Source: Streptomyces cyaneofuscatus
GTDB taxonomy: Bacteria; Actinomycetota; Actinomycetes; Streptomycetales; Streptomycetaceae
DNA: 64,000 bases
Direction of reading: 5' to 3'
Assembly (NCBI RefSeq): GCF_000718135.1
Contig: NZ_JOEM01000007.1
Span: 186,001-250,000, forward strand
Shown one piece after another: positions 48,900 through 59,028 of this stretch (the first letter of the stretch is position 1; every line of letters starts with the position of its first letter). The notes beneath the pieces are model-generated. The model did no database searches. It saw only the letters and a program-made list of their open reading frames with translations, and had not been told where the DNA came from. Made by a program: the position numbers and the translations under genes.

Positions 48900-49375
48900 T
48901 CATCGACATCCCGGAGGGCCAGGAGCCCATCGGTTACGTGTGGGGGGAGATGGTCCCCGGCATCGGCATGGCCGCCGCCACGTTCTCGATGTCCGTGTAC
49001 GAGCACACGACGCTGGGTCTGCGGGAGTTCGAAGCCGCGCGGCTGCGGATCGCGCAGATCAACGGGTGCCTGTTCTGCCTGGACTGGCGGACCGAGCGGG
49101 ACGGGGCGAAGGTCGAGGAGGAGTTCGCCGGGGCGGTGACCGAGTGGCGTACGACGGACGCCTTCGACGCGCGGACCCGGCTGGCGGCGGAGTACGCGGA
49201 GCGGTACGCGCTGGACCACCACGGTCTCGACGACGCCTTCTGGAAGCGGATGACCGCGCACTACAGCCAGGTGGAGATCGTGGAGCTGTCCATGAGCATC
49301 GGCTCCTGGCTGGCGTTCGGGCGGCTCAACCATGTGCTGGGGATCGACGCGGTGTGCGTTCTGCCGGGTCACTGA
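48896..49375 (+). CDS. Carboxymuconolactone decarboxylase-family (AhpD-like) protein
   Basis: The 159-residue protein has the AhpD/CMD helical fold with a CxxC redox pair: ARLRIAQINGCLFCLDWRTERD. The remaining elements (FDARTRLAAEYAERYALD, YSQVEIVELSMSIGSWLAFGRLNHVLG) are typical. AhpD-like proteins act as peroxide-reducing thiol partners. It starts inside the stop codon of the preceding dehydrogenase gene, so the two are translationally coupled. A terminator hairpin follows at 49382. Confidence 0.88.
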   Translation: MIIDIPEGQEPIGYVWGEMVPGIGMAAATFSMSVYEHTTLGLREFEAARLRIAQINGCLFCLDWRTERDGAKVEEEFAGAVTEWRTTDAFDARTRLAAEYAERYALDHHGLDDAFWKRMTAHYSQVEIVELSMSIGSWLAFGRLNHVLGIDAVCVLPGH

Positions 49376-49381
49376 CGGAGT

Positions 49382-49414
49382 CCGGGGCCGCCGGGTTGGC
49401 ACTCCCGGCCCCGG
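49382..49414. terminator. Terminator of the dehydrogenase/CMD operon
   Basis: CCGGGGCCG-type arms at 49382-49390 and 49406-49414 pair exactly. They lie seven bases after the CMD stop codon. Confidence 0.65.
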
Positions 49415-49448
49415 GCTCTCCGTACGCGCGGTGGATCAGCGGCGCGGA

Positions 49449-51134
<1,686 letters not shown>

Positions 51135-51185
51135 CTACTGTCGATCGCGTGGTAAGTCACTAGAAACTTGGGGGTAACTTCCCGG

Positions 51186-51253
51186 TACGAACGCGCACGC
51201 CCGAGGGGCCCCGGACCGCACGGTCCGGGGCCCCTCGGGCGTGCGCGTTCGTA
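51186..51253. terminator. Perfect 33-bp palindrome with two-base loop
   Basis: The arms at 51186-51218 and 51221-51253 are exact complements around CA. It lies seven bases beyond the LysM/SLT stop codon and 88 bp upstream of the cholesterol oxidase start. It is an exceptionally long terminator-type hairpin for this genome. Confidence 0.85.
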
Positions 51254-51259
51254 GGGGGA

Positions 51260-52102
51260 TCAGTAGGCACCGAAGACGTTGTCGATCGAGCCGTACCGGT
51301 CGGCGGCGTAGTTGCACGCGGCGGTGATGTTGGCGACCGGGTCGTAGCTGTCGGTCGAGGTGCCGGGCACGTGGTACGCCTGGAACGTCGGGTCGATGAC
51401 CTGGAGCAGGCCCTTGGACGGGGTGCCCTTCACCGCGTTGGAGTCCCAGTTGTTGATGGCGTTCGGGTTGCCCGAGGACTCGCGGATGATGTTGCGGTGG
51501 ATGCCCTCGTAGCTGCCGGGGATGCCGTGCTGGGCCATGACCGCCAGCGACTCCTTGATCCAGCCATCGAGGTCGTTGGTGTACGTGGCGGGAGCGGCGG
51601 CGGCCGGGGCGGCGGCGGGCGCGGCCGTGGTGCGCTCCGAGCGGTCGGCACGCTCCGCCGTGGCGGTGCGCTCGGCGGCCGGGGCGGCGGCCTTGGAAGC
51701 CTTGCCGGCCTTGGCGTCTGACGGGGCGGCAGCCTTGGCGCCGATGGTCAGCGTGATACCCGGGTGAATAAGGTTCGGGTTCTCACCGACGGCCTTGCGG
51801 TTGCCTTCGTACAGCTTCTTCCAGCCGCCGCTGACGGAATACTCGCGGGCGATCTTGGAAAGCGTTTCGCCGGACACCACGGAATGCTTGGCGGGCGCGG
51901 CCTTCGTCACGGAATTCGCCTGGGCCGTCACGGAGACGGGAGCTACCGCCTTTTCCGCGGCGAGGGAGTGGGCGGGAGCGGCGGACGCGGTGGTGGCGCC
52001 GAGCACGGGGAGGGCCAGAACGGCTCCACCCGTGGTCACGGCGGCGATGCCACGGCCCAGCGAGACGGACTTGGGACGGCGGTGCTTACCCTGTGCGGGC
52101 AT
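51260..52102 (-). CDS. Secreted LysM and SLT-type transglycosylase wall protein
   Basis: The 280-residue protein has a signal peptide (about 10-43, ending ATTASAAP) and a LysM domain (about 73-118: HSVVSGETLSKIAREYSVSG, GNRKAVGENPNLIHPGITL). An Ala/Ser/Lys/Glu-rich linker (about 120-180) and a lysozyme-like SLT fold with the catalytic Glu in NIIRESSGNPNAIN complete it. The C-terminal elements GLLQVIDPTFQAYHVPGT and AACNYAADRYGSI fit. It cleaves cell-wall glycan and is peptidoglycan-bound. A c-di-AMP riboswitch precedes it, as for other Streptomyces wall hydrolases. A 33-bp hairpin follows. Confidence 0.93.
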   Translation of the reverse strand: MPAQGKHRRPKSVSLGRGIAAVTTGGAVLALPVLGATTASAAPAHSLAAEKAVAPVSVTAQANSVTKAAPAKHSVVSGETLSKIAREYSVSGGWKKLYEGNRKAVGENPNLIHPGITLTIGAKAAAPSDAKAGKASKAAAPAAERTATAERADRSERTTAAPAAAPAAAAPATYTNDLDGWIKESLAVMAQHGIPGSYEGIHRNIIRESSGNPNAINNWDSNAVKGTPSKGLLQVIDPTFQAYHVPGTSTDSYDPVANITAACNYAADRYGSIDNVFGAY

Positions 52103-52107
52103 GGGGA

Positions 52108-52270
52108 ATTTCCTCTCCGGCGCCTACGAGGTGAGCTGTCGGGTTCAGACGGGAGATGTCTGGCCGCATGGATGTGCGACTTCACCCCTAGCCGTTCCGG
52201 AGACCGGATCGGCGGCTTACCTGGGTCCCCCGCTCCTGCCGTACGTGGGTGGGTTTCGGATTCCCGGACG
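52108..52270 (-). ncRNA. ydaO/yuaA c-di-AMP riboswitch (RF00379-type)
   Basis: Read on the minus strand, the leader contains the conserved ydaO core: GGAGCGGGGGACCCAGGT, then GGAACGGCTAGGGGTGAAGT, then CTGAACCCGACAGCTCACCT immediately followed by CGTAGGCG, and finally GGAGAGGAA just before the ATG at 52102. In Streptomyces this riboswitch turns off expression of wall-lytic genes (such as resuscitation-promoting factors) at high c-di-AMP. The final GGAGAGGAA is the ribosome site. Confidence 0.9.
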
Positions 52271-52744
52271 GCGGCAGGATTCGGCGTTCCATCCGGATTG
52301 AGCGTGACCGTAGGCGAAAAGCGCCGGACAGAACAAGCCCCGAATTCCAAATGACCTTTCTCCGCAAGATCGAATTGCGGAATTCCCGGCCGCGCCCGTT
52401 CCGTCACGGTGTCAACTTTCTTGGCACAGAAGGGAACCGGGCCTTCCGATTCCACATCCGCACCCCCGGACGTGACGCTCACCACTTCGCACGGAGGTGG
52501 CCGAAATAGGCGCGGCCAAAGCGCCTCAAGAGCCCCAATAACCCCTTTATGGAAGAGAGGGTTAAAAGGATGAAATCACCCATACCGCCCCACCGAAACG
52601 GACTTATCGGGCGGTTCCGTAGGCCCGGTCGGAGGCCCCGCGCGGCGAGGGCTTACGGTGTGGGGTGGAGACTAGTAAGCCAACCCTTACCTCCGACGTA
52701 CGCTGTACCTGCCCGCGTTCGCCCGCCTTAAGGATCACCACGCC
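52271..52744. other. Intergenic region between LysM gene leader and fprA
   Basis: About 470 bases without a supported gene. It contains a moderately AT-rich stretch (52320-52560). Near 52676 an inverted repeat GTAAG/CTTAC flanks a C-rich core, upstream of fprA. It could be a regulator site, but it does not match the iron-box consensus well. Confidence 0.45.
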
Positions 52745-54106
52745 ATGACACGCCCCGTCCGCGTCGCCATTGTCGGAGCCGGCCCTGCCGGTATCTACGC
52801 TGCGGACGCGCTGCTCAAATCCGAGGTCTGCCAGGACCCGGGTGTCTCGATCGACCTGTTCGAGCGCATGCCCGCGCCCTTCGGCCTGATCCGTTACGGC
52901 GTGGCCCCCGACCACCCCCGGATCAAGGGCATCGTCAAGGCGCTGCACCAGGTGCTGGACAAGCCGCAGATCCGCCTCTTCGGCAATGTGAGCTACCCGA
53001 ACGACATCGGCCTGGACGACCTGCGGTCCTTCTACGACGCGGTGATCTTCTCGACCGGCGCCGAGGCCGACCGGGCGCTCGACATCGCGGGCATCGAGCT
53101 GGACGGTTCCTACGGCGCGGCCGAGTTCGTCTCCTGGTACGACGGCCACCCCGAGGTGCCGCGCACCTGGCCGCTCACCGCGGAGAAGGTCGCCGTCCTC
53201 GGCGTCGGCAACGTGGCGCTGGACGTGGCCCGGGTGCTGGCCAAGACGGCGGACGAGCTGCTGCCGACCGAGATCCCGGACAACGTGTACCAGGGCCTCA
53301 AGCAGAACAAGGCGCTGGAGGTGCATGTGTTCGGTCGGCGTGGCCCGGCGCAGGCCAAGTTCAGCCCGATGGAGCTGCGGGAGCTGGACCACTCCCCCAA
53401 CATCGAGGTCATCGTCAACCCCGAGGACATCGAGTACGACGAGGGCTCGATCGCCACCCGGCGGGAGAACAAGCAGGCCAACATGGTCGCGCAGACCCTG
53501 GAGAACTGGGCGATCCGCGATGTCGGCGACCGCCCGCACAAGCTCTTCCTGCACTTCTTCGAGTCCCCGGTCGAGATCCTCGGCGAGGACGGCAAGGTCG
53601 TCGGGCTGCGCACCGAGCGCACCGAGCTGGACGGCACCGGCAACGTCCGGGGCACCGGGAAGTTCACCGACTGGGACATGCAGAGCGTCTACCGCGCCGT
53701 CGGCTACTACTCGGAGGAGCTGCCCAAGCTCCCCTTCGACGTGGCCTCCGGCACGGTCCCGCACGAGGCGGGCCGCGTCATCGCCGGGGACGAGCACATG
53801 GCCTCGGTCTACGTCACGGGCTGGATCAAGCGCGGCCCGATCGGCCTGATCGGCCACACCAAGGGTGACGCCAACGAGACGGTCGCCTGCCTCCTGGAGG
53901 ACCGCGCCGCCGGCCGTCTGCCCGAGCCGGCGACGCCCGCCCCGGAGGCGGTGGAGGCCTTCCTGGAGAGCCGTAACGTCCGCTACACGACGTGGGAGGG
54001 CTGGCACAAGCTGGACGCCCACGAGCAGGCGCTCGGTGCGGCCCAGGGCCGTGAGCGCATCAAGGTCGTGGAGCGCGAGGGCATGCTGGACGCCTCCGGC
54101 GCCTGA
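52745..54106 (+). CDS. fprA: Ferredoxin-NADP(+) reductase, FprA (adrenodoxin-reductase type)
   Basis: The 453-residue enzyme has a FAD motif (VAIVGAGPAGIYAADALL), the GLIRYGVAPDHPRIKG signature of the family and a NADP Rossmann motif (VAVLGVGNVALDVARVLAK). It also has HVFGRRGPAQAKFSPMELRELDH and the C-terminal GWIKRGPIGLIGHTKGDANET. It matches Mycobacterium FprA in length and order, without a fused ferredoxin. It reduces ferredoxins that feed P450s and other oxygenases. AAGGA precedes the ATG. It is monocistronic. Confidence 0.95.
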   Translation: MTRPVRVAIVGAGPAGIYAADALLKSEVCQDPGVSIDLFERMPAPFGLIRYGVAPDHPRIKGIVKALHQVLDKPQIRLFGNVSYPNDIGLDDLRSFYDAVIFSTGAEADRALDIAGIELDGSYGAAEFVSWYDGHPEVPRTWPLTAEKVAVLGVGNVALDVARVLAKTADELLPTEIPDNVYQGLKQNKALEVHVFGRRGPAQAKFSPMELRELDHSPNIEVIVNPEDIEYDEGSIATRRENKQANMVAQTLENWAIRDVGDRPHKLFLHFFESPVEILGEDGKVVGLRTERTELDGTGNVRGTGKFTDWDMQSVYRAVGYYSEELPKLPFDVASGTVPHEAGRVIAGDEHMASVYVTGWIKRGPIGLIGHTKGDANETVACLLEDRAAGRLPEPATPAPEAVEAFLESRNVRYTTWEGWHKLDAHEQALGAAQGRERIKVVEREGMLDASGA

Positions 54107-54133
54107 TCACGGCCGTCGCAGGGCCGTCACCGC

Positions 54134-56749
54134 TCAGCCCGGGCCGGGTCCGGGGGCACTCGTCGTGCCTCCCGGGCCCGGCCCGCGGAACGTCCGCCAC
54201 AGGTCCGGCGGGGCGGTGTCCCGGGACGGCTGCGGCGCCTTCTCCGGGAGGTGCGTCCAGCGGGCGGCCAGCAGGATCGCGATGTCGTCGGGGCGGTCCG
54301 TGGCCTGCCGGGCCTCCCCGGTCACCCGGTTGGCCAACTCGGCCAGCGGGACGGGGCCGACCCCGGCGATGGTGGCGCGCAGCCGCTCGATGCCCTCGTC
54401 GATGTCGGTCCCGGGGCGTTCGATGAGCCCGTCGGTGAACAGGGCCAGCACGTCGCCCGGGTCGAGTCGCAGCTCCGTGACGGGGTAGGTCGCCTGCCCG
54501 TCGATGCCGAGCACGATGCCGCCGGCCAGGTCCAGCACCTCGGTCCGGCCGTCGGGGTGCCGCAGCAACGGCTGCGGGTGTCCCGCCCGTACGGCACGGG
54601 CCTGTCCCGTGAGCGGATCCAGCACGATGTAGCAGCAGCTGGCGAACTGGCCCGGGTCGAGATCGATGAGCAGCCGGTTGGTGCCGCTCATCACCTCCTG
54701 CGGGTCATGGTTGCTGAGGGCGAACGCCCTTACCGCGCTGCGCAGTTGCCCCATGGTGGCGGCCGCCGAGACACCGTGCCCCTGGACGTCGCCGATGACC
54801 AGGGCGAGTTCGTCGCCGGTCTCGATGACGTCGTACCAGTCGCCGCCCACCTCCATGTCCTGGGTGCCGGAGAGATAGCGCCCTAGGGTGTCGACGCCGT
54901 CGACCTCCGGCAGCCGGTGCGGCAGCAGGGCGTCCTGGAGCCCCCGGGCGAGCGCCGACTCGCTGTCGTACCGCTGGGCGCGTTGGAGGGCCTGGGCGAT
55001 GAGCCCGGCCAGCGCAGTGAGGACGGTGCGCTCCTCGGGGCTGAACCCCCGGGGCCGGTCGAAGCCGAGGATGCACGATCCGACGGGCCGCCCCGAGGCG
55101 ATCAGCGGGAGGAAGGCGCGCGCGCCGACGTCGGTCTCCATCGGGATGCCCGGATAGGCGTCGGCCAGGCGCTGCATGGATTCGAAGAAGATCGGGCGGC
55201 CGGTGGTCAGGGTCTCCACGCCGGGGATGGAGACGTCGAGCCCGACCCCGTCGAAACGGTCGAGGAACCCCTTGGGGAACCCCGTCTCCCAGGCGAGGTG
55301 GAGGTGGCGTTCGCTCAGCAGGTAGATGGCGAGCTGCCGGCCGCCGAACGCGGGCAGCAGCTCCTCGGTGACCACGGCGGATACCTGACGGGCCGTGACC
55401 GCCTCGGTGAGGGCGATGGCCAGGGCGACCGGGCGGTAGAGCGCGGAGGACCGGTCGGCGGTGGAGCCGATGCCCAGCCCGGGCGCGGTGACGGAACCGG
55501 GCGCGTACGCCGGCCGTTCCGTGGCCTGGAACACCGCGCTCAGCCCGTCGTGGCCCGGGTAGAGGGAGACCGAGAGCCAGATCGACGGGGCCCGCCGGGC
55601 AAGGAAGTGGACGGGTTCGTCGGAGATCAGGGCCGCCCGGCAGTGGTCCTCGTACGCCGGATGCGCGAACCACGGCAGCACCTCCCACACGACGTGGCCC
55701 ACCAGCTCGGCACGGGGGAGGTCGAGCAGCTCCTCCGCCAGCTCGTTGGCGTACGTGATGCGCCCGATCCGGTCCAGGGAGACGATCCCCCGGGGCAGCC
55801 GGTCCGCCGCCTCCGCGATGACGGGTCCCGCGCCGAAGTCGACGACGAAGCCGGTCAGATGGCTCTCGGCGCTCTCCCCGTCCGGGTGGGTCCAGCGGCC
55901 GGAGAGCTCCAGCAGGTGGTACCGGCCGTCGGGCCCGCGCAGCCGCATCCTCCGCACCACCGGGTCGGCGGACTCCACCGCCTGCCGGGCCAGGGCCCAC
56001 AGCCCGTACACGTCCTCCGGTACGAGGCGTTCGGCGAGGGCGTCGACGGTGCCGGGGAACTCCGCCGGCTCGGTCCCGAAGATCGCGCACAGGTCGTCGT
56101 CCGCGGTGAGGCCCCCGGAGTGCAGGTCCCAGTCGAAGCTGCCGACCCGCACCGGGGGCGCGGGGGCAGCGGGCAGTTGGACGGGGATCGGCTCCTTCTC
56201 CCAGACGACGGGGAGGGACCGCGACTCCAGATCGGTGAGCGCGGCCCCGAGGCGGTGGCCCAGGCGCAGCAGCCGCTCCCCGTCGGCGGGAGCGATCTCC
56301 TCGCCCGGGGTGGCGGACCGCAGGACGGCCATCACTCCCATGCTGCCCTGCGGTCCGGTGATCGGGACCCACAGCGAGCCGAACGGGAACGGCAGCCCCG
56401 CCATCAGCTGGGGAAACCGCCGCATGCCCTCCTCCGCGTCGGCGAGCAGCACGGGCCGCCCGGTGCGGTAGGCCTCGGAGACGGGGAACGGCCGGTTCAC
56501 GTGCATCCGCCACCAGGGCCGGAACAGCGGCCCCGGCAGTCCGGCGAGGACGGCGAGGCGCAGCAGTCCGGGTGTCCCGGAGCGGAGGTAGATGCCGCCC
56601 GCGTATCCCCCGGCGGTCTCGACGGCGCTGACCACCCCCTGCGCGAGTACGAGGGACAGCTCGTCCGGTACTCGGCCGCCGTCGTCTTGCCCGGCCGCGG
56701 CCCCGCTGCCGGGGGACGGGGTGGGCCGGGTCGCATCGTGCCGGGTCAC
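54134..56749 (-). CDS. GAF-PAS-PAS-GAF-SpoIIE phosphatase
   Basis: The protein (about 871 residues) has an N-terminal GAF-like region (LVLAQGVVSAVETAGGYAGGIYLR onward) and two PAS domains. The first PAS is around SFDWDLHSGGLTADDDLCAIFGTEP; the second around DRLPRGIVSLDRIGRITYANELAEELL. A further GAF domain (VVTEELLPAFGGRQLAIYLL to LIAQALQRAQRYDSESALARGL) precedes a C-terminal SpoIIE PP2C domain (VGGDWYDVIETGDELALVIG, DVQGHG, FTDGLIERPG, RPDDIAILLAAR). It dephosphorylates anti-anti-sigma factors in response to sensed cues. No HATPase is attached. The start is uncertain (GTG 56749 or an upstream ATG at 56785); no clear ribosome site. Confidence 0.88.
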   Translation of the reverse strand: MTRHDATRPTPSPGSGAAAGQDDGGRVPDELSLVLAQGVVSAVETAGGYAGGIYLRSGTPGLLRLAVLAGLPGPLFRPWWRMHVNRPFPVSEAYRTGRPVLLADAEEGMRRFPQLMAGLPFPFGSLWVPITGPQGSMGVMAVLRSATPGEEIAPADGERLLRLGHRLGAALTDLESRSLPVVWEKEPIPVQLPAAPAPPVRVGSFDWDLHSGGLTADDDLCAIFGTEPAEFPGTVDALAERLVPEDVYGLWALARQAVESADPVVRRMRLRGPDGRYHLLELSGRWTHPDGESAESHLTGFVVDFGAGPVIAEAADRLPRGIVSLDRIGRITYANELAEELLDLPRAELVGHVVWEVLPWFAHPAYEDHCRAALISDEPVHFLARRAPSIWLSVSLYPGHDGLSAVFQATERPAYAPGSVTAPGLGIGSTADRSSALYRPVALAIALTEAVTARQVSAVVTEELLPAFGGRQLAIYLLSERHLHLAWETGFPKGFLDRFDGVGLDVSIPGVETLTTGRPIFFESMQRLADAYPGIPMETDVGARAFLPLIASGRPVGSCILGFDRPRGFSPEERTVLTALAGLIAQALQRAQRYDSESALARGLQDALLPHRLPEVDGVDTLGRYLSGTQDMEVGGDWYDVIETGDELALVIGDVQGHGVSAAATMGQLRSAVRAFALSNHDPQEVMSGTNRLLIDLDPGQFASCCYIVLDPLTGQARAVRAGHPQPLLRHPDGRTEVLDLAGGIVLGIDGQATYPVTELRLDPGDVLALFTDGLIERPGTDIDEGIERLRATIAGVGPVPLAELANRVTGEARQATDRPDDIAILLAARWTHLPEKAPQPSRDTAPPDLWRTFRGPGPGGTTSAPGPGPG

Positions 56750-56784
56750 ACAGCCAGCATGCTCCCCGCAGCGGGGGCCGCGCA

Positions 56785-56829
56785 CGTCGGCGGACCGGCC
56801 GGAACCCCGTGCCGGCCGGTCCGCCGACG
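56785..56829. terminator. Terminator of the 56835 gene
   Basis: An 18-bp perfect stem (56785-56802 with 56812-56829, loop of 9) begins five bases past the stop codon of the secreted protein gene. Confidence 0.8.
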
Positions 56830-56834
56830 CGGTC

Positions 56835-57449
56835 TCAGTGCAGCTTGGCGACGGCGGTGCCGGTGGTCTTCCGGAATCCCTTCAGCGGGGCGCCGTCCAG
56901 GTCGCCCAGCTGTCCCCACTCCAGGACGGTCACCGTGCGGCCGTCCCGGCCGACGGAGTGGAGGCCGATGTCGGTGGAGCCGGCCTCCGGGTAGGACGTG
57001 TCGATGCTGTACACATGCGCGCCCTCCTCCACGTTCACCCGGCCGTGGTAGCGGCTGACGCCCTCCAGGCCGGGCTCCTGCTCCTTCAGCCGCTCCAGGC
57101 AGGTCGCCAGCGCGGTCCGCAGCTCGGCGGCGAGCACCTTGGCCTTCGCGGCGGTGGGGGCGACGGTGATGGTCTGCCGGGCGCCGGTGTCCAGCTCGGT
57201 ACGGAAGTCCCGGTGGCGGGTGCCCTTGGCCGGGATGGTCCCCGCCGTGCAGACGGAGCCGTCCTCGGGCAGGCCCTTGTGCACCGGCCCGGCGGTCCAG
57301 GGGGTGAGGGAGGCGGGCCACTGCCCGGCGGAGAGGAACTTCGGCGCGGCGGGGGCGGCGGCCGCGGGTGCCGTGGGCAGTGCGGTGGCGGCGAGGCCGG
57401 CGACGGCGGCGGTCAGGAGTGCGGTGCGGAACGTACGGGTGGTGCGCAT
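56835..57449 (-). CDS. Secreted protein of unknown function
   Basis: The 204-residue protein has a classical signal peptide (TRTFRTALLTAAVAGLAATA, cleavage near APAAAAPAAP). The mature part is one domain with two Cys (SVCTAGTIP and ATCLERLKE) and no recognised motif. Segments AKVLAAELRTALATCLERLK and VEEGAHVYSIDTSYPEAGS resemble small PknH-sensor-like extracellular domains only weakly. It ends in KTTGTAVAKLH. It is upstream of a hairpin and divergent from the HTH gene. Function unknown. Confidence 0.75.
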   Translation of the reverse strand: MRTTRTFRTALLTAAVAGLAATALPTAPAAAAPAAPKFLSAGQWPASLTPWTAGPVHKGLPEDGSVCTAGTIPAKGTRHRDFRTELDTGARQTITVAPTAAKAKVLAAELRTALATCLERLKEQEPGLEGVSRYHGRVNVEEGAHVYSIDTSYPEAGSTDIGLHSVGRDGRTVTVLEWGQLGDLDGAPLKGFRKTTGTAVAKLH

Positions 57450-57636
57450 GGTGGTGATCCCCGTTCAGGTGGTCGAGCAGTCGGTCGGTGGAACGGCACC
57501 AGCCTGGGGCGGCCCTCCCGGCGGCGACAAGCACGACACGGGTTGCGGCCGCCCTGGAACCGTCCCACCTCCGGTGACGTGGGTGTTCTCGGCGGGGTGG
57601 AACGCCTTGGTGGGACGGCCGGGGGAGGTCGAGCGG

Positions 57637-58905
57637 GTGTCGGGTGACGAGGGAACGGGCGGTCGACGGGCGGGCGAGGAGCTCGCACGCGAATTGCTGG
57701 CGGACCGCCTGCGGGAACTGCGGGAGGGCTCGGGCCGGACGTACGCGGCCCTCGCCCGGCGGATCGGAATCAGCGGCTCGACGCTCCACCGCTACTGCAC
57801 CGGGCAGACGGTGCCGGCGGAGTTCGCCCCGGTGGAACGGCTGGCACGGCTGTGCGGCCGCACCCCCGAGGAACGGCAGGCGCTGCACGGGCTGTGGCTC
57901 CGGGCGGACGCGGAGCGGGTGGAGCGGCAGGAGGCGGGGGCGGTCCCGGGTGCCGAGGAGGCGGGCTCTGCGGCGGGTCCGGATGCCGAGAAGGCAAGTT
58001 CTGGGGCGGGTCCCGCTTCCGAGGCACCGGGCGCGCCCGGTGCGGAGGCCCTCGGCGGTTCCGGTGCGCCCGGCGCCACCTCCGTACACCGCGACGAGGA
58101 CCGGCCCGCGCCCGCACCCCCGGCGCCCCGCTCCCCCGCCGTACGCCGGTGGGCGCCGGTTCTCGCCGTCTGCGCGGCTGTCGCCGCCCTGGCGACCGGT
58201 CTGATCGCAGGCTTCGGCGGGCCCGCGCGGCCGGAGCGCCCCGAGCGGCAGCCACCGGTGGCGCGGCCCGCCACTCCCCCGTTCACCTGGACCACCGACG
58301 ACCACGTCTGGCGGTACGGCTGCGGGCACGAGTACCTCGTCGCCCGTCCCCCGGGCGCCGTCCCGCCACCACCGGCCGAGGCCGACGCCGAGCCCTGGGC
58401 GCAGGCGCTCGGCGCGGTGCACGCGGGTGAGACCGGCGTACGGATCACCCTCCAGGGCACGGGCGAGCGGGCGGTGGTGCTGGAGGCGCTGCGGATCCGG
58501 GTGGTCGCGCGGCGGGGTCCCGCCGAGGGGCGGGTCCACCGGATGAGTTCCGGGTGCGGCGGGGCACTCACCCCGCGGATGTTCGACGTCGATCTCGACA
58601 CGGAGCGCCCGGTGGCCCGGTCCGTGCCGGGCAACGACACGGGTGAGCCCATCGCACCGGTCTCCTTCCCGTACCGCGTCTCGGCCGCGGACCCGGAGGT
58701 ATTTCTCGTCACCGGGCGTGCGGCCCGCTGCGACTGTGACTGGGTCGCGGAGCTGCGGTGGAGCGGCGGGGGCCGGTCCGGCACGGTGCGGATCGACGAC
58801 GGCGGGCGCCCGTTCCGTACGAGCGGGGCGCCGGGGCGGCCCGTCCACGACTACGACTACGGGGCCCGGCGCTGGGTGGCGGCGGAGCAGGAGGAAGCCG
58901 GTTGA
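57637..58905 (+). CDS. Membrane-anchored XRE-type HTH protein with extracytoplasmic domain
   Basis: The 422-residue protein starts with a helix-turn-helix (about 20-75: LREGSGRTYAALARRIGISG, STLHRYCTGQTVPAEFAPVE). A disordered Ala/Gly/Pro linker (about 90-165) and a single membrane helix (WAPVLAVCAAVAALATGLIAG, about 170-190) follow. The outer region (about 205-415) has several Cys (RYGCGHEY, SSGCGG, ARCDCDWVAEL). The layout suggests a one-component sensor that binds DNA inside and a signal outside. GGGGGAGG precedes the GTG at 57637. The target genes are not evident; the divergent secreted protein is a candidate. Confidence 0.82.
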   Translation: MSGDEGTGGRRAGEELARELLADRLRELREGSGRTYAALARRIGISGSTLHRYCTGQTVPAEFAPVERLARLCGRTPEERQALHGLWLRADAERVERQEAGAVPGAEEAGSAAGPDAEKASSGAGPASEAPGAPGAEALGGSGAPGATSVHRDEDRPAPAPPAPRSPAVRRWAPVLAVCAAVAALATGLIAGFGGPARPERPERQPPVARPATPPFTWTTDDHVWRYGCGHEYLVARPPGAVPPPPAEADAEPWAQALGAVHAGETGVRITLQGTGERAVVLEALRIRVVARRGPAEGRVHRMSSGCGGALTPRMFDVDLDTERPVARSVPGNDTGEPIAPVSFPYRVSAADPEVFLVTGRAARCDCDWVAELRWSGGGRSGTVRIDDGGRPFRTSGAPGRPVHDYDYGARRWVAAEQEEAG

Positions 58906-59028
58906 CCGTCGGGTCCCGGGAGGGGACGGCGTCCGGTGGCCGTAGGTGCGCCGCTGCGGCGATCCTGGGGACAGGCGGCCCGGGCAGGTGACCTGCGGGG
59001 CGGCCGACGCTCCCACCTGGAGGTGCTG

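Noticed and set aside
52660..52700. Inverted repeat GTAAG/CTTAC upstream of fprA considered as an iron box
   Set aside because: The core does not match the TTAGGTTAGGCTAACCTAA pattern seen at 32283 and 33304.
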